NCBI GenBank assembly: GCA_964649515.1
Contig: CAZYPV010000126.1
Span: 1 to 5,209 of the forward strand
From: CALKGK01 sp964649515
GTDB lineage: Bacteria > Bacteroidota > Bacteroidia > Flavobacteriales_D > Sanyastnellaceae
Direction of reading: 5' to 3'
Length of the DNA: 5,209 nt
A program made the position numbers and the translations under genes. Position 1 is the first letter of the stretch. The number at the start of each line of letters is the position of its first letter. Under the pieces are notes generated by a model that was not told where the DNA came from, searched no databases, and saw nothing but the letters and a program-made list of their open reading frames with translations. Below, piece after piece: positions 1 to 5,209 of the stretch.

Positions 1-105
1 GGGGATTTGATCGGTGAGCTGCCTTCGACTGTCGCTCAGGCAGCGGGTGTTCAGAACGAGAATCAGAACGAGAATCAGAACGAGAATGAGGGTAAGCTAA
101 TTTAG
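1..105 (+). CDS. 3' end of an unidentified protein with an Asn/Gln/Glu-repeat C-terminus (partial)
   Basis: Reading frame 1 is open from the window edge for 34 codons and stops at TAG (103-105); the other two forward frames hit stops within the first 15 bases. The visible residues begin GDLIGELPSTVAQAAG, which looks like the end of a folded domain, and are followed by a hydrophilic tail made of three copies of the unit QNEN, then EGKLI. The tail is encoded by three perfect 12-bp tandem repeats at 52-87. I do not recognise the family and too little remains to assign a function. The stop is followed one codon later by a second in-frame TAG (109-111). Low-complexity tails of this kind are usually disordered and vary in length between strains. 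That this is a real gene rests on the open frame at the edge and the codon-periodic repeat, so it is moderately supported. Confidence 0.5.
   Translation, partial: GDLIGELPSTVAQAAGVQNENQNENQNENEGKLI
52..87 (+). repeat. Three perfect 12-bp tandem repeats (unit CAGAACGAGAAT)
   Basis: The unit CAGAACGAGAAT occurs three times with no mismatch at 52-63, 64-75 and 76-87. Each unit is four codons (QNEN), so a gain or loss of a unit keeps the reading frame. Inside the unit there is a weaker 6-bp periodicity (GAACGA / GAATCA). Perfect identity between copies suggests recent expansion by slippage. Confidence 0.9.
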
Positions 106-489
106 TACTAGTACATTGATCGTGCTGACCCCAGAGGGGGCGCATATTTATATGACATCATGAAATGGGCATTAATGTCGAGGAGCAGCAAACGCATTGG
201 AAATGACACAATTCTTAATGCATTGCGTTCATTTCAATACAGTAGTTCTAAACAATTACAAACGCCTGTTACATAGGTAGTTACGGAAAATGCGAAAAAA
301 CCATCAACATGCTCCGTTTTCAAAACCGGATTTTATCAACAATTGTGAATATTTCTTCAGTATTCATAAGGGTTTCAGGGCTGTATCCGCAAAGAAAATC
401 GTATCTTTATGCTGCTTCAAAAACGCTTGATCACAAGTCGAAGTTGGAAGCCATTTTTAGTCTAATTTCTGAACAGAAAGGATCTCAAT
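106..489. other. 384-bp non-coding leader upstream of gyrB
   Basis: No convincing gene is present. A 62-codon forward frame (309-497) overlaps the gyrB start by 8 bp and has no recognisable content; a 38-codon ATG frame (160-276) lacks a ribosome binding site. The region holds a perfect 10-bp palindrome GTACTAGTAC (105-114) over the upstream stop codon, a small CCCC-AGA-GGGG hairpin (129-139) without a T-run, and an AT-rich patch (143-154). No exact TAnnTTTG promoter element occurs on the forward strand. The best partial matches are TATCTTTA (402-409), giving a leader of about 75 nt but no TTTG at a suitable distance upstream, and TAATTTCT (463-470), which lies very close to the start codon. 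The gyrB promoter is therefore probably here but cannot be fixed by eye. Confidence 0.6.
477..482 (+). promoter_or_regulatory. Shine-Dalgarno sequence of gyrB (AAAGGA)
   Basis: AAAGGA lies seven bases before the ATG at 490, which is good Shine-Dalgarno spacing, and supports that start. It stands out because the other starts in this window (rhlE, SDR, CheB-domain gene) have no comparable purine-rich motif, as is usual in Bacteroidota. Confidence 0.65.
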
Positions 490-2439
490 ATGAGTGAAGA
501 AAATAAGAAAAATTACGGGGCTGATAGTATTCAGTCCCTCGAAGGAATGGAGCACGTTCGTATGCGTCCTTCCATGTACATCGGTGATGTTGGTATTCGA
601 GGATTGCACCACTTGGTGTATGAGGTGGTAGATAACTCCATCGATGAGGCTTTGGCAGGTCATTGTGACTACATCAAAGTAACCATCAATGAAAACAATT
701 CCATCACGGTGGAAGATAATGGTCGGGGTATTCCCATCGACATTCACAAAAAAGAAGGCGTTTCTGCACTACAGGTGGTGATGACCAAAATTGGAGCTGG
801 GGGTAAGTTTGATAAAGACTCCTACAAAGTTTCTGGTGGTTTGCACGGTGTGGGTGTTTCTTGCGTAAACGCCCTTTCTACACATCTCCGTGCAGAGGTA
901 AGACGCGATGGAAAGAAATACGAACAAGAGTACTCCATTGGTAAAGCGCTCTATCCCGTTCGTGAAATCGGTACGTCAGAAGAAAGTGGTACTACAGTTA
1001 CGTTTGAGCCAGATCCAAGCATATTCGAAACTACCATTTTTAGTTATGACACCCTTGCTGGTCGATTAAGAGAGTTGGCTTTCTTGAACAAAGGGATTGT
1101 GCTCCTTTTGGAAGACCAAAGAACCACCGAAGAAGATGGAAGCTTCAAAGGAGAAAAGTTTCAGTCTGAAACGGGTCTGGAAGAATTCGTGCGCTACATC
1201 GATAAAAACAGAATGCCCATCATTGAAGAGGTAATTCACATCGACGGTGAAAAGAGCGGTATCCCGGTGGAAGTAGCGATGATTTATAACGATTCCTACA
1301 ACGAAAACTTGCACTCTTATGTCAACAACATCAATACGCACGAGGGTGGTACACACTTGTCTGGCTTCCGTCGTGGTTTGACGAATACCTTGAAAAAGTA
1401 TGCTGACTCTTCTGGCTTGTTGGACAAATTGAAGTTTGAAATTAGTGGCGATGATTTCCGTGAAGGACTCACCGCCATTATTTCGGTGAAGGTGGCTGAA
1501 CCTCAGTTCGAAGGTCAAACCAAAACAAAACTCGGGAACAGAGAAGTAACTGCACCTGTGAGTCAGGCAGTAAGTGAAATGCTTGCCGATTATTTGGAAG
1601 AACACCCGAACGACGCAAAAACCATTGTACAGAAAGTCATTTTAGCTGCTCAAGCTCGTCATGCTGCGAGAAAAGCGCGTGAGATGGTACAACGTAAGAC
1701 CGTTATGGTGGGCGGTGGTTTGCCCGGAAAATTGGCCGATTGCTCTGAAAAAGACCCCAGCATCTGCGAATTGTTCCTCGTGGAGGGTGATTCTGCAGGT
1801 GGAACGGCGAAGCAAGGGCGAGATCGTGCTTTCCAAGCTATCATGCCTTTGAGAGGTAAGATCTTGAACGTGGAAAAGGCCATGCACCACAAAATTTTCG
1901 AGAACGAAGAAATCAAAAACATTTACACGGCACTTGGTGTGAGCATTGGAACAGAAGAAGATGCGAAAGCACTGAACTTGTCAAAATTACGCTACCACAA
2001 GATTGTGATCATGTGTGATGCCGATGTCGATGGTTCCCACATTGAAACCTTGATTTTGACCTTCTTCTTCAGACACATGAGGGAGATGATCGAAAACGGG
2101 TATATCTACATCGCTACTCCTCCACTCTACCAGGTGAAAAAAGGAAACAAGTCTGCCTACGCTTGGAACGACGATCAACGCGATCGCCTGATTATGGAAA
2201 TGAAAGGAGCTGGATCAGAAAGTAGTGTTGGCGTTCAACGTTACAAAGGTCTTGGTGAAATGAATGCCGAGCAGCTTTGGGACACTACCATGAACCCTGA
2301 GGAGCGAACCCTTCGTCAAGTGACCATCGAGAATGCCGCTGAGTGTGACCACATCTTCAGCATGCTAATGGGTGACGAAGTTCCGCCACGTAGAGCGTTC
2401 ATTGAAGCGAATGCGAAATATGCGAAGATCGATGTTTGA
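490..2439 (+). CDS. gyrB: DNA gyrase subunit B (type IIA topoisomerase ATPase/TOPRIM subunit)
   Basis: GyrB is the ATPase subunit of the cytoplasmic A2B2 gyrase that introduces negative supercoils. The 649-residue product is complete. The GHKL ATPase domain comes first, with the catalytic Glu45 and Mg-binding Asn49 in EVVDNSIDEA, Asp76/Arg79 in EDNGRGIP, and the ATP-lid glycines in GGLHGVG (116-122). The transducer domain follows, with the QTK loop at 343-345. The TOPRIM domain shows EGDSAGG (432-438), PLRGKILN (453-460) and DADVDG (510-515), giving metal ligands Glu432, Asp510 and Asp512. The tail has QRYKGLGEMN (583-592), which contacts GyrA. It lacks the roughly 165-residue insert of the 804-residue E. 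coli protein, as do most bacterial GyrBs. The position of E. coli Lys447 is Arg455. The ATG has a good Shine-Dalgarno, and a terminator follows 44 bp after the stop, so it is probably monocistronic. ParE is the main alternative, but the overall resemblance is to Bacteroidota GyrB. Confidence 0.97.
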   Translation: MSEENKKNYGADSIQSLEGMEHVRMRPSMYIGDVGIRGLHHLVYEVVDNSIDEALAGHCDYIKVTINENNSITVEDNGRGIPIDIHKKEGVSALQVVMTKIGAGGKFDKDSYKVSGGLHGVGVSCVNALSTHLRAEVRRDGKKYEQEYSIGKALYPVREIGTSEESGTTVTFEPDPSIFETTIFSYDTLAGRLRELAFLNKGIVLLLEDQRTTEEDGSFKGEKFQSETGLEEFVRYIDKNRMPIIEEVIHIDGEKSGIPVEVAMIYNDSYNENLHSYVNNINTHEGGTHLSGFRRGLTNTLKKYADSSGLLDKLKFEISGDDFREGLTAIISVKVAEPQFEGQTKTKLGNREVTAPVSQAVSEMLADYLEEHPNDAKTIVQKVILAAQARHAARKAREMVQRKTVMVGGGLPGKLADCSEKDPSICELFLVEGDSAGGTAKQGRDRAFQAIMPLRGKILNVEKAMHHKIFENEEIKNIYTALGVSIGTEEDAKALNLSKLRYHKIVIMCDADVDGSHIETLILTFFFRHMREMIENGYIYIATPPLYQVKKGNKSAYAWNDDQRDRLIMEMKGAGSESSVGVQRYKGLGEMNAEQLWDTTMNPEERTLRQVTIENAAECDHIFSMLMGDEVPPRRAFIEANAKYAKIDV

Positions 2440-2483
2440 TTTTTGTCCATGGTGAGTTTTCACTCTCCAAAACTTCTTTATCT

Positions 2484-2519
2484 AATCCCTGCATTTGACA
2501 CGATGCGGGGATTTTTTTT
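2484..2519 (+). terminator. Intrinsic terminator of gyrB
   Basis: An 11-bp stem (2484-2494 with 2503-2513) closes an 8-base loop and runs directly into eight consecutive T (2512-2519). All pairs are Watson-Crick except one G-U (T2490 with G2507). That pair would be an A-C mismatch on the opposite strand, and no T-run exists on that side, so it acts on forward transcripts. It lies 44 bp after the gyrB stop. Confidence 0.92.
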
Positions 2520-2567
2520 GATATGTGCTTTTCAATTTATCCCCTTCATTAGAGATCATCTACCAAC

Positions 2568-2603
2568 AAAAAAAGCAATCCACCCTAAGGATGAACTGCT
2601 TTT
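2568..2603 (-). terminator. Intrinsic terminator of rhlE
   Basis: On the reverse strand a 15-bp stem (2603-2589 with 2585-2571) closes a 3-base loop TTA and runs into seven T (complement of the A-run 2568-2574). Three of the pairs are G-U on the reverse transcript and would be A-C mismatches on the forward transcript, so the structure is strand-specific. It begins 25 bases after the rhlE stop codon. Confidence 0.9.
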
Positions 2604-2628
2604 CAAAACAATCTTTTTCTTCAAGCGC

Positions 2629-3990
2629 TTACCAACGCTTACCACTGGTTTTCTTCCGTTGTCCGCCACCCGAAACTCCACCTTTGTTTCCTCCTGGTCG
2701 GCCACCGCCACTCTTATTGCGATTGGATGGTCCACCGCCACCTGAACGTTTCGGTTTGCTGTGTCTGCGATCTTCTTTTCCTCCTTGAGCTTTCGGTCTT
2801 CCACCACGGGGCTTTCTTCCGCCACCGCCTGTTGGAGGGGGATTGTCTCCCGGACGATTGCTCGGTTCGAACCCCTCTACCTTTTCGCTGGGGAGTGACT
2901 CATTGATCAAAAATTGAATCCCATCCAAGAACTCGTACTCATCAATATCCACTAGAGAAAGCGCTTCTCCACTCGCTCCTGCCCTTCCTGTTCTACCGAT
3001 TCGGTGAACATAATCCTCAGGAATGTTCGGCAGTTCAAAATTCACCACGTGGGGGAGCAAAGGAATATCCAAGCCTCTCGCCGCAATGTCCGTCGCCACC
3101 AACACCCGAATTTTTCCGTCTTTGAATCCTTTTAGCGCATTGGTTCTCGCTCCTTGACTTTTATTCCCGTGAATCGCGGCAGAAGTGATACCGCTTTTTT
3201 CTAATTTTTCGCTCAGCCTGTTCGCACGGTGTTTCGTTCTGGTGAAGATGAGCACTTGTCGCCAATTACCATCATCAATCAGTTGCGTAATGAGCTTGGT
3301 TTTGTCTTGTTGATCGACTAGAATCACGCGCTGTTGAATCACCTCCACCGTTGTATTCTCTGGAGTGGCTTCCACCGCAATGGGATCTTTCAAAATACCG
3401 CCAGCGAGTTCTTTGATTTCCTTCGAAAAGGTAGCAGAGAACAACAAATTCTGACGATATCCGGGCAACACTTTGATCACTTTTTGAATGTCACGAAGAA
3501 AGCCCATGTCGAGCATTCGATCTGCCTCATCCAGCACCAATACCTCCACCTTGTTCAGGTTCACGTGTCCTTGTGCATGCAAATCGAGCAAGCGTCCCGG
3601 AGTAGCAATCAAAATATCTACCCCTTGGCGAAGTGTTCTTACCTGAGGATTTTGATTAACACCACCGAAAATAACCGTTGAGCGGATGTCCAAATACGTG
3701 CTGTACTCCTTTACGTTCTCTTGAATTTGAGCTGCGAGTTCTCTTGTCGGAGTGAGAATTAAAGCACGAATGGCTCTTTTGGCTTGAGGTTTCGTTCTTG
3801 ATAGCAATTCAAGAATGGGCAAAGTGAAACCTGCCGTTTTTCCTGTACCTGTTTGTGCTGATGCGAGAACATCTTGTCTGTCAAGCACGACCGGAATGGC
3901 TTTTTCTTGAATGGGGGACGGACTGGTATAGCCCTTTTCGCTCACCGCTTTTAGAATGGGAGCTGATAATCCTAAGGATTCGAATGTCAT
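2629..3990 (-). CDS. rhlE: ATP-dependent RNA helicase, DEAD-box, RhlE subfamily
   Basis: DEAD-box helicases locally unwind RNA duplexes with ATP and act in ribosome assembly, mRNA decay and cold adaptation in the cytoplasm. The 453-residue product has the whole motif set in order: upstream Phe3 and Q motif PSPIQ (24-28), motif I AQTGTGKT (45-52), Ia PTRELA (81-86), GG (109-110), Ib TPGR (130-133), II DEAD (154-157), III SAT (185-187), IV LIFTRT (247-252), V ATDIAARGLD (299-308) and VI HRIGRTGRAG (329-338). From about residue 377 a disordered tail rich in Gly, Lys and Arg ends in KRW; such tails bind RNA non-specifically. The start FESLGL and the helicase core match RhlE-type proteins best, whereas DeaD/CsdA proteins are longer with extra C-terminal domains. 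It is transcribed toward gyrB, has its own terminator, and has a clear promoter upstream. No Shine-Dalgarno is seen before the ATG. Confidence 0.94.
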   Translation of the reverse strand: MTFESLGLSAPILKAVSEKGYTSPSPIQEKAIPVVLDRQDVLASAQTGTGKTAGFTLPILELLSRTKPQAKRAIRALILTPTRELAAQIQENVKEYSTYLDIRSTVIFGGVNQNPQVRTLRQGVDILIATPGRLLDLHAQGHVNLNKVEVLVLDEADRMLDMGFLRDIQKVIKVLPGYRQNLLFSATFSKEIKELAGGILKDPIAVEATPENTTVEVIQQRVILVDQQDKTKLITQLIDDGNWRQVLIFTRTKHRANRLSEKLEKSGITSAAIHGNKSQGARTNALKGFKDGKIRVLVATDIAARGLDIPLLPHVVNFELPNIPEDYVHRIGRTGRAGASGEALSLVDIDEYEFLDGIQFLINESLPSEKVEGFEPSNRPGDNPPPTGGGGRKPRGGRPKAQGGKEDRRHSKPKRSGGGGPSNRNKSGGGRPGGNKGGVSGGGQRKKTSGKRW

Positions 3991-4042
3991 AAAATGTGAT
4001 TGTGAAACGGACCATCGTTTCTCAATGCCATTTCTGTTTGTG

Positions 4043-4076
4043 CAAAGGTAGACTAATTAATTGAGCCCTCGACCAA
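4043..4076 (-). promoter_or_regulatory. Bacteroidota-type promoter of rhlE (TTG / TACCTTTG)
   Basis: On the reverse strand TACCTTTG (4050-4043) is an exact match to the -7 consensus TAnnTTTG, the motif known for the primary sigma factor of Bacteroides and Flavobacterium. A TTG (4076-4074) lies 23 bases upstream, within the spacing reported for the -33 element. Transcription would begin near 4039, giving a leader of about 49 nt to the ATG at 3990. The spacer contains the AT palindrome AATTAATT (4055-4062). Confidence 0.75.
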
Positions 4077-4110
4077 GTCTGTATTGAAGGGGTTTTCGTA
4101 CTTTTCGGGC

Positions 4111-4914
4111 ATGAGTTGGAAGCATCATTACAGCGGAAAAAAAGTATGGATCACGGGAGCCTCGAGTGGAATAGGTGCAGCATTGACGAGAACACTTGTT
4201 GACGCGGGAGCGGAAGTATTGTTATCGGCAAGAAATGAAGAAAAACTTAGCGAAGTTGCCGCCTCGTGCTCTGATGTTTCCAAAGTGCAGGTTTTGAGTT
4301 TGGACTTGGCCGACGCGGCAAGTCACCCTGCCAAGACCCAGCAAGCACTTGAAATGTTGGGGCATGTTGACCTTCTTGTTCACAACGGAGGAATCTCTCA
4401 GCGCAGCTTGGTGAAAGACACCGATTTATCTGTGGACCGCCGTGTGATGGAAATCGATTACTTCGGAACGGTTTCGCTTACGAAGAGTATTTTACCTCAT
4501 TTTATTGAACGCCAGTCTGGAGCATTTGCTGTAGTAACAAGTTTGATGGGAATATTTAGTAGTCCGATGCGCTCTGGATACTGTGGAGCGAAGCATGCTT
4601 TGCACGGTTTTTTTGATGCTTTGAGGGCGGAACACCATGAAGATAACATTCGGGTTCATCTTCTTTGTCCGGGATTTATTCGTACTAATATTTCTAAAAA
4701 TGCATTGGTGGGTGATGGTCAACAGCAAGGTAGCATGGATGAAGCCACTGGGCAAGGGCTCTCACCACAGGAATGCGCTCAGGCCATGGCCAAAGCTATA
4801 GCTAAAAACAAAGCCCAAACCCTCATTGGAAGGAAGGAAATTTTGGGAGCTTATTTACATCGATTTGCCCCTGGAATCTTGCGGAGAATGATGCGAAAAG
4901 TGAAGGTAACCTAA
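4111..4914 (+). CDS. Short-chain dehydrogenase/reductase (classical SDR, DHRS7-like)
   Basis: This is a 267-residue Rossmann-fold NAD(P)(H)-dependent oxidoreductase of the classical SDR family; the substrate cannot be told. The cofactor motif is TGASSGIG (15-22), with Arg41 after the second strand (LLSARN) suggesting NADPH preference. DLAD lies at 65-68, and HNGG (91-94) stands for the usual NNAG. Catalytic residues are Ser144 (VVTS), Tyr157 and Lys161 (YCGAK), followed by CPGFIRTNIS (186-195). The usual tetrad Asn in the xNxxG segment is replaced by Asp116 (EIDYFG). The wording SGYCGAKHALHGFFDALRAE resembles the DHRS7-type branch of SDRs. ATG 4111 is preferred over an in-frame TTG at 4084, because it gives the normal distance to the glycine motif; the nine extra residues add nothing recognisable. 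No Shine-Dalgarno is visible. It is divergent from rhlE, with 120 bp between the starts. The alternative functional label, a fatty-acyl or steroid-type dehydrogenase, cannot be resolved. Confidence 0.9.
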   Translation: MSWKHHYSGKKVWITGASSGIGAALTRTLVDAGAEVLLSARNEEKLSEVAASCSDVSKVQVLSLDLADAASHPAKTQQALEMLGHVDLLVHNGGISQRSLVKDTDLSVDRRVMEIDYFGTVSLTKSILPHFIERQSGAFAVVTSLMGIFSSPMRSGYCGAKHALHGFFDALRAEHHEDNIRVHLLCPGFIRTNISKNALVGDGQQQGSMDEATGQGLSPQECAQAMAKAIAKNKAQTLIGRKEILGAYLHRFAPGILRRMMRKVKVT

Positions 4915-4962
4915 GTTGGAAACCAACCATTTCATCGTGGATTAGCCAATTAAATATCAGCA

Positions 4963-4987
4963 AAACCCTTAATATTTTCGAGGGTTT
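4963..4987. repeat. Inverted repeat AAACCCT-N11-AGGGTTT (possible operator or weak terminator)
   Basis: Two perfect 7-bp arms (4963-4969 and 4981-4987) flank an 11-base AT-rich centre, with one further possible G-U pair inside. Neither side has a proper T-run (forward: TTTC; reverse: TTTTGC), so it is a poor terminator for the SDR gene. It spans about -43 to -19 relative to the predicted start of the CheB-domain transcript and ends eight bases before the -7 element, which fits a regulator site better. A smaller GTTGG-AAA-CCAAC hairpin sits right after the SDR stop (4915-4927). Confidence 0.45.
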
Positions 4988-4994
4988 CAAAGCT

Positions 4995-5002
4995 TAAGTT
5001 TG
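4995..5002 (+). promoter_or_regulatory. Candidate -7 promoter element of the CheB-domain gene (TAAGTTTG)
   Basis: TAAGTTTG is an exact match to the Bacteroidota -7 consensus TAnnTTTG and lies 49 bases before the ATG at 5052, so transcription would start near 5006 with a leader of about 46 nt. No TTG/TTTG is found at the usual -33 distance; that place is taken by the T-rich centre and right arm of the inverted repeat at 4963-4987. Confidence 0.5.
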
Positions 5003-5051
5003 TGAAAGGCGGAGTGTCTTGAGAACCCATGCCCTGAAAAACGAAAAGCTT

Positions 5052-5209
5052 ATGAAGTACATTGGAATTGGTGCCTCTGCTGGGGGGCTCAATCTGCTTG
5101 TTGAAATTGTTGAATCTTTGAAGCATGACAGCGAGTGTGCTTATTTCTTTTATCAACATCTTTCTCCTGATTTTCCTTCGGCCATGGCCGATATTTTGAA
5201 GAATCACAC
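5052..5209 (+). CDS. CheB-type methylesterase domain protein, 5' end only (probably a CheB/CheR-type signalling fusion)
   Basis: Fifty-two codons are visible before the window ends. The product starts MKYIGIGASAGGLNLL and continues to YQHLSPDF and MADILKNH. GASAGG (7-12) matches the nucleophile motif of the CheB methylesterase fold with Ser9 as catalytic serine, and QH (35-36) matches its catalytic histidine motif. CheB removes methyl groups from chemoreceptor glutamates. The domain begins at residue 1, so the N-terminal receiver domain of canonical CheB is absent. QHLSPDF wording with no receiver is typical of long proteins in which CheB is followed by CheR, PAS and often histidine kinase domains; that is an inference, since the rest lies outside the window. 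A stand-alone CheB domain is the alternative. The ATG is the only good start after an in-frame stop at 4995-4997, though it has no Shine-Dalgarno. It follows the SDR gene by 137 bp on the same strand. Confidence 0.82.
   Translation, partial: MKYIGIGASAGGLNLLVEIVESLKHDSECAYFFYQHLSPDFPSAMADILKNH

Noticed and set aside
129..139. CCCC-AGA-GGGG hairpin as terminator of the left-edge gene
   Set aside because: The four-base stem is short and followed by CGCATATTT rather than a T-run.
191..229. AACGCA / TGCGTT inverted repeat in the gyrB leader
   Set aside because: The arms are only 6 bp, 27 bases apart, with no extension, which is expected by chance in this length.
160..276. 38-codon ATG ORF in the gyrB leader
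   Set aside because: There is no Shine-Dalgarno or promoter at a suitable place and the peptide is not recognisable; a frame this short is expected by chance.
309..497. 62-codon forward ORF running into the gyrB start
   Set aside because: It has no ribosome binding site, domain or recognisable composition, and it overlaps the well-supported gyrB start in another frame.
1066..1605. 179-codon reverse ORF inside gyrB
   Set aside because: It is fully antisense to conserved gyrB codons covering the transducer domain. The length follows from the codon bias of the sense strand, and it shows no domain of its own.
2443..2788. Two forward ORFs (100 and 87 codons) between gyrB and the rhlE tail
   Set aside because: They cross both terminators and then read the complement of the Gly-rich helicase tail, giving Pro/Arg-rich nonsense.
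3334..3681. 115-codon forward ORF inside rhlE
   Set aside because: It is the complement of conserved helicase motifs with no gene signals.
4084..4110. Upstream TTG start for the SDR gene
   Set aside because: The extra nine residues are unlike SDR N-termini, and the ATG at 4111 gives normal spacing to TGASSGIG.
4950..5207. 85-codon reverse ORF at the right edge
   Set aside because: The forward frame at 5052 encodes unmistakable CheB motifs (GASAGG, QHLSPDF), so the reverse frame is a shadow.

Overview
The window looks like an ordinary chromosomal segment of a member of the Bacteroidota, probably Flavobacteriales (Cryomorphaceae-like). Three things suggest this: a 649-residue GyrB without the large insert of enterobacterial GyrB, a RhlE-type DEAD-box helicase of the kind common in this phylum, and two exact matches to the Bacteroidota -7 promoter element TAnnTTTG in the intergenic regions. 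Most starts also lack a Shine-Dalgarno sequence. The placement below phylum is a judgement from remembered family resemblance, not a search.

Layout. Positions 1-105 hold the last 34 codons of an unidentified gene ending in an Asn/Gln/Glu repeat. Positions 106-489 are a long non-coding leader upstream of gyrB. gyrB (490-2439, +) is complete and ends in a strong intrinsic terminator. The helicase gene rhlE (2629-3990, -) converges on gyrB and has its own terminator on the opposite strand, so the 189-bp gap holds two back-to-back, strand-specific terminators. rhlE starts from a clear Bacteroidota promoter in a 120-bp gap that it shares with a divergent short-chain dehydrogenase/reductase (SDR) gene (4111-4914, +). 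After a 137-bp gap with a candidate promoter and an overlapping inverted repeat, the first 52 codons of a CheB-type methylesterase-domain protein run off the right edge (from 5052).

How the genes relate. They look like independent transcription units rather than one operon: gyrB is closed by a terminator, rhlE runs the other way, and SDR and the CheB-domain gene are separated by 137 bp with a promoter-like element. GyrB (DNA supercoiling) and RhlE (RNA remodelling) are housekeeping functions. The SDR is a classical NAD(P)H oxidoreductase of unknown substrate. The CheB-domain gene is probably the start of a large signalling protein.

No defence system, mobile element, CRISPR array, tRNA or rRNA is visible. 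The points most worth following are the truncated CheB-domain gene with its dyad-overlapped promoter, the repeat-ended fragment at the left edge, the Asp in place of the SDR tetrad Asn, and the paired terminators.
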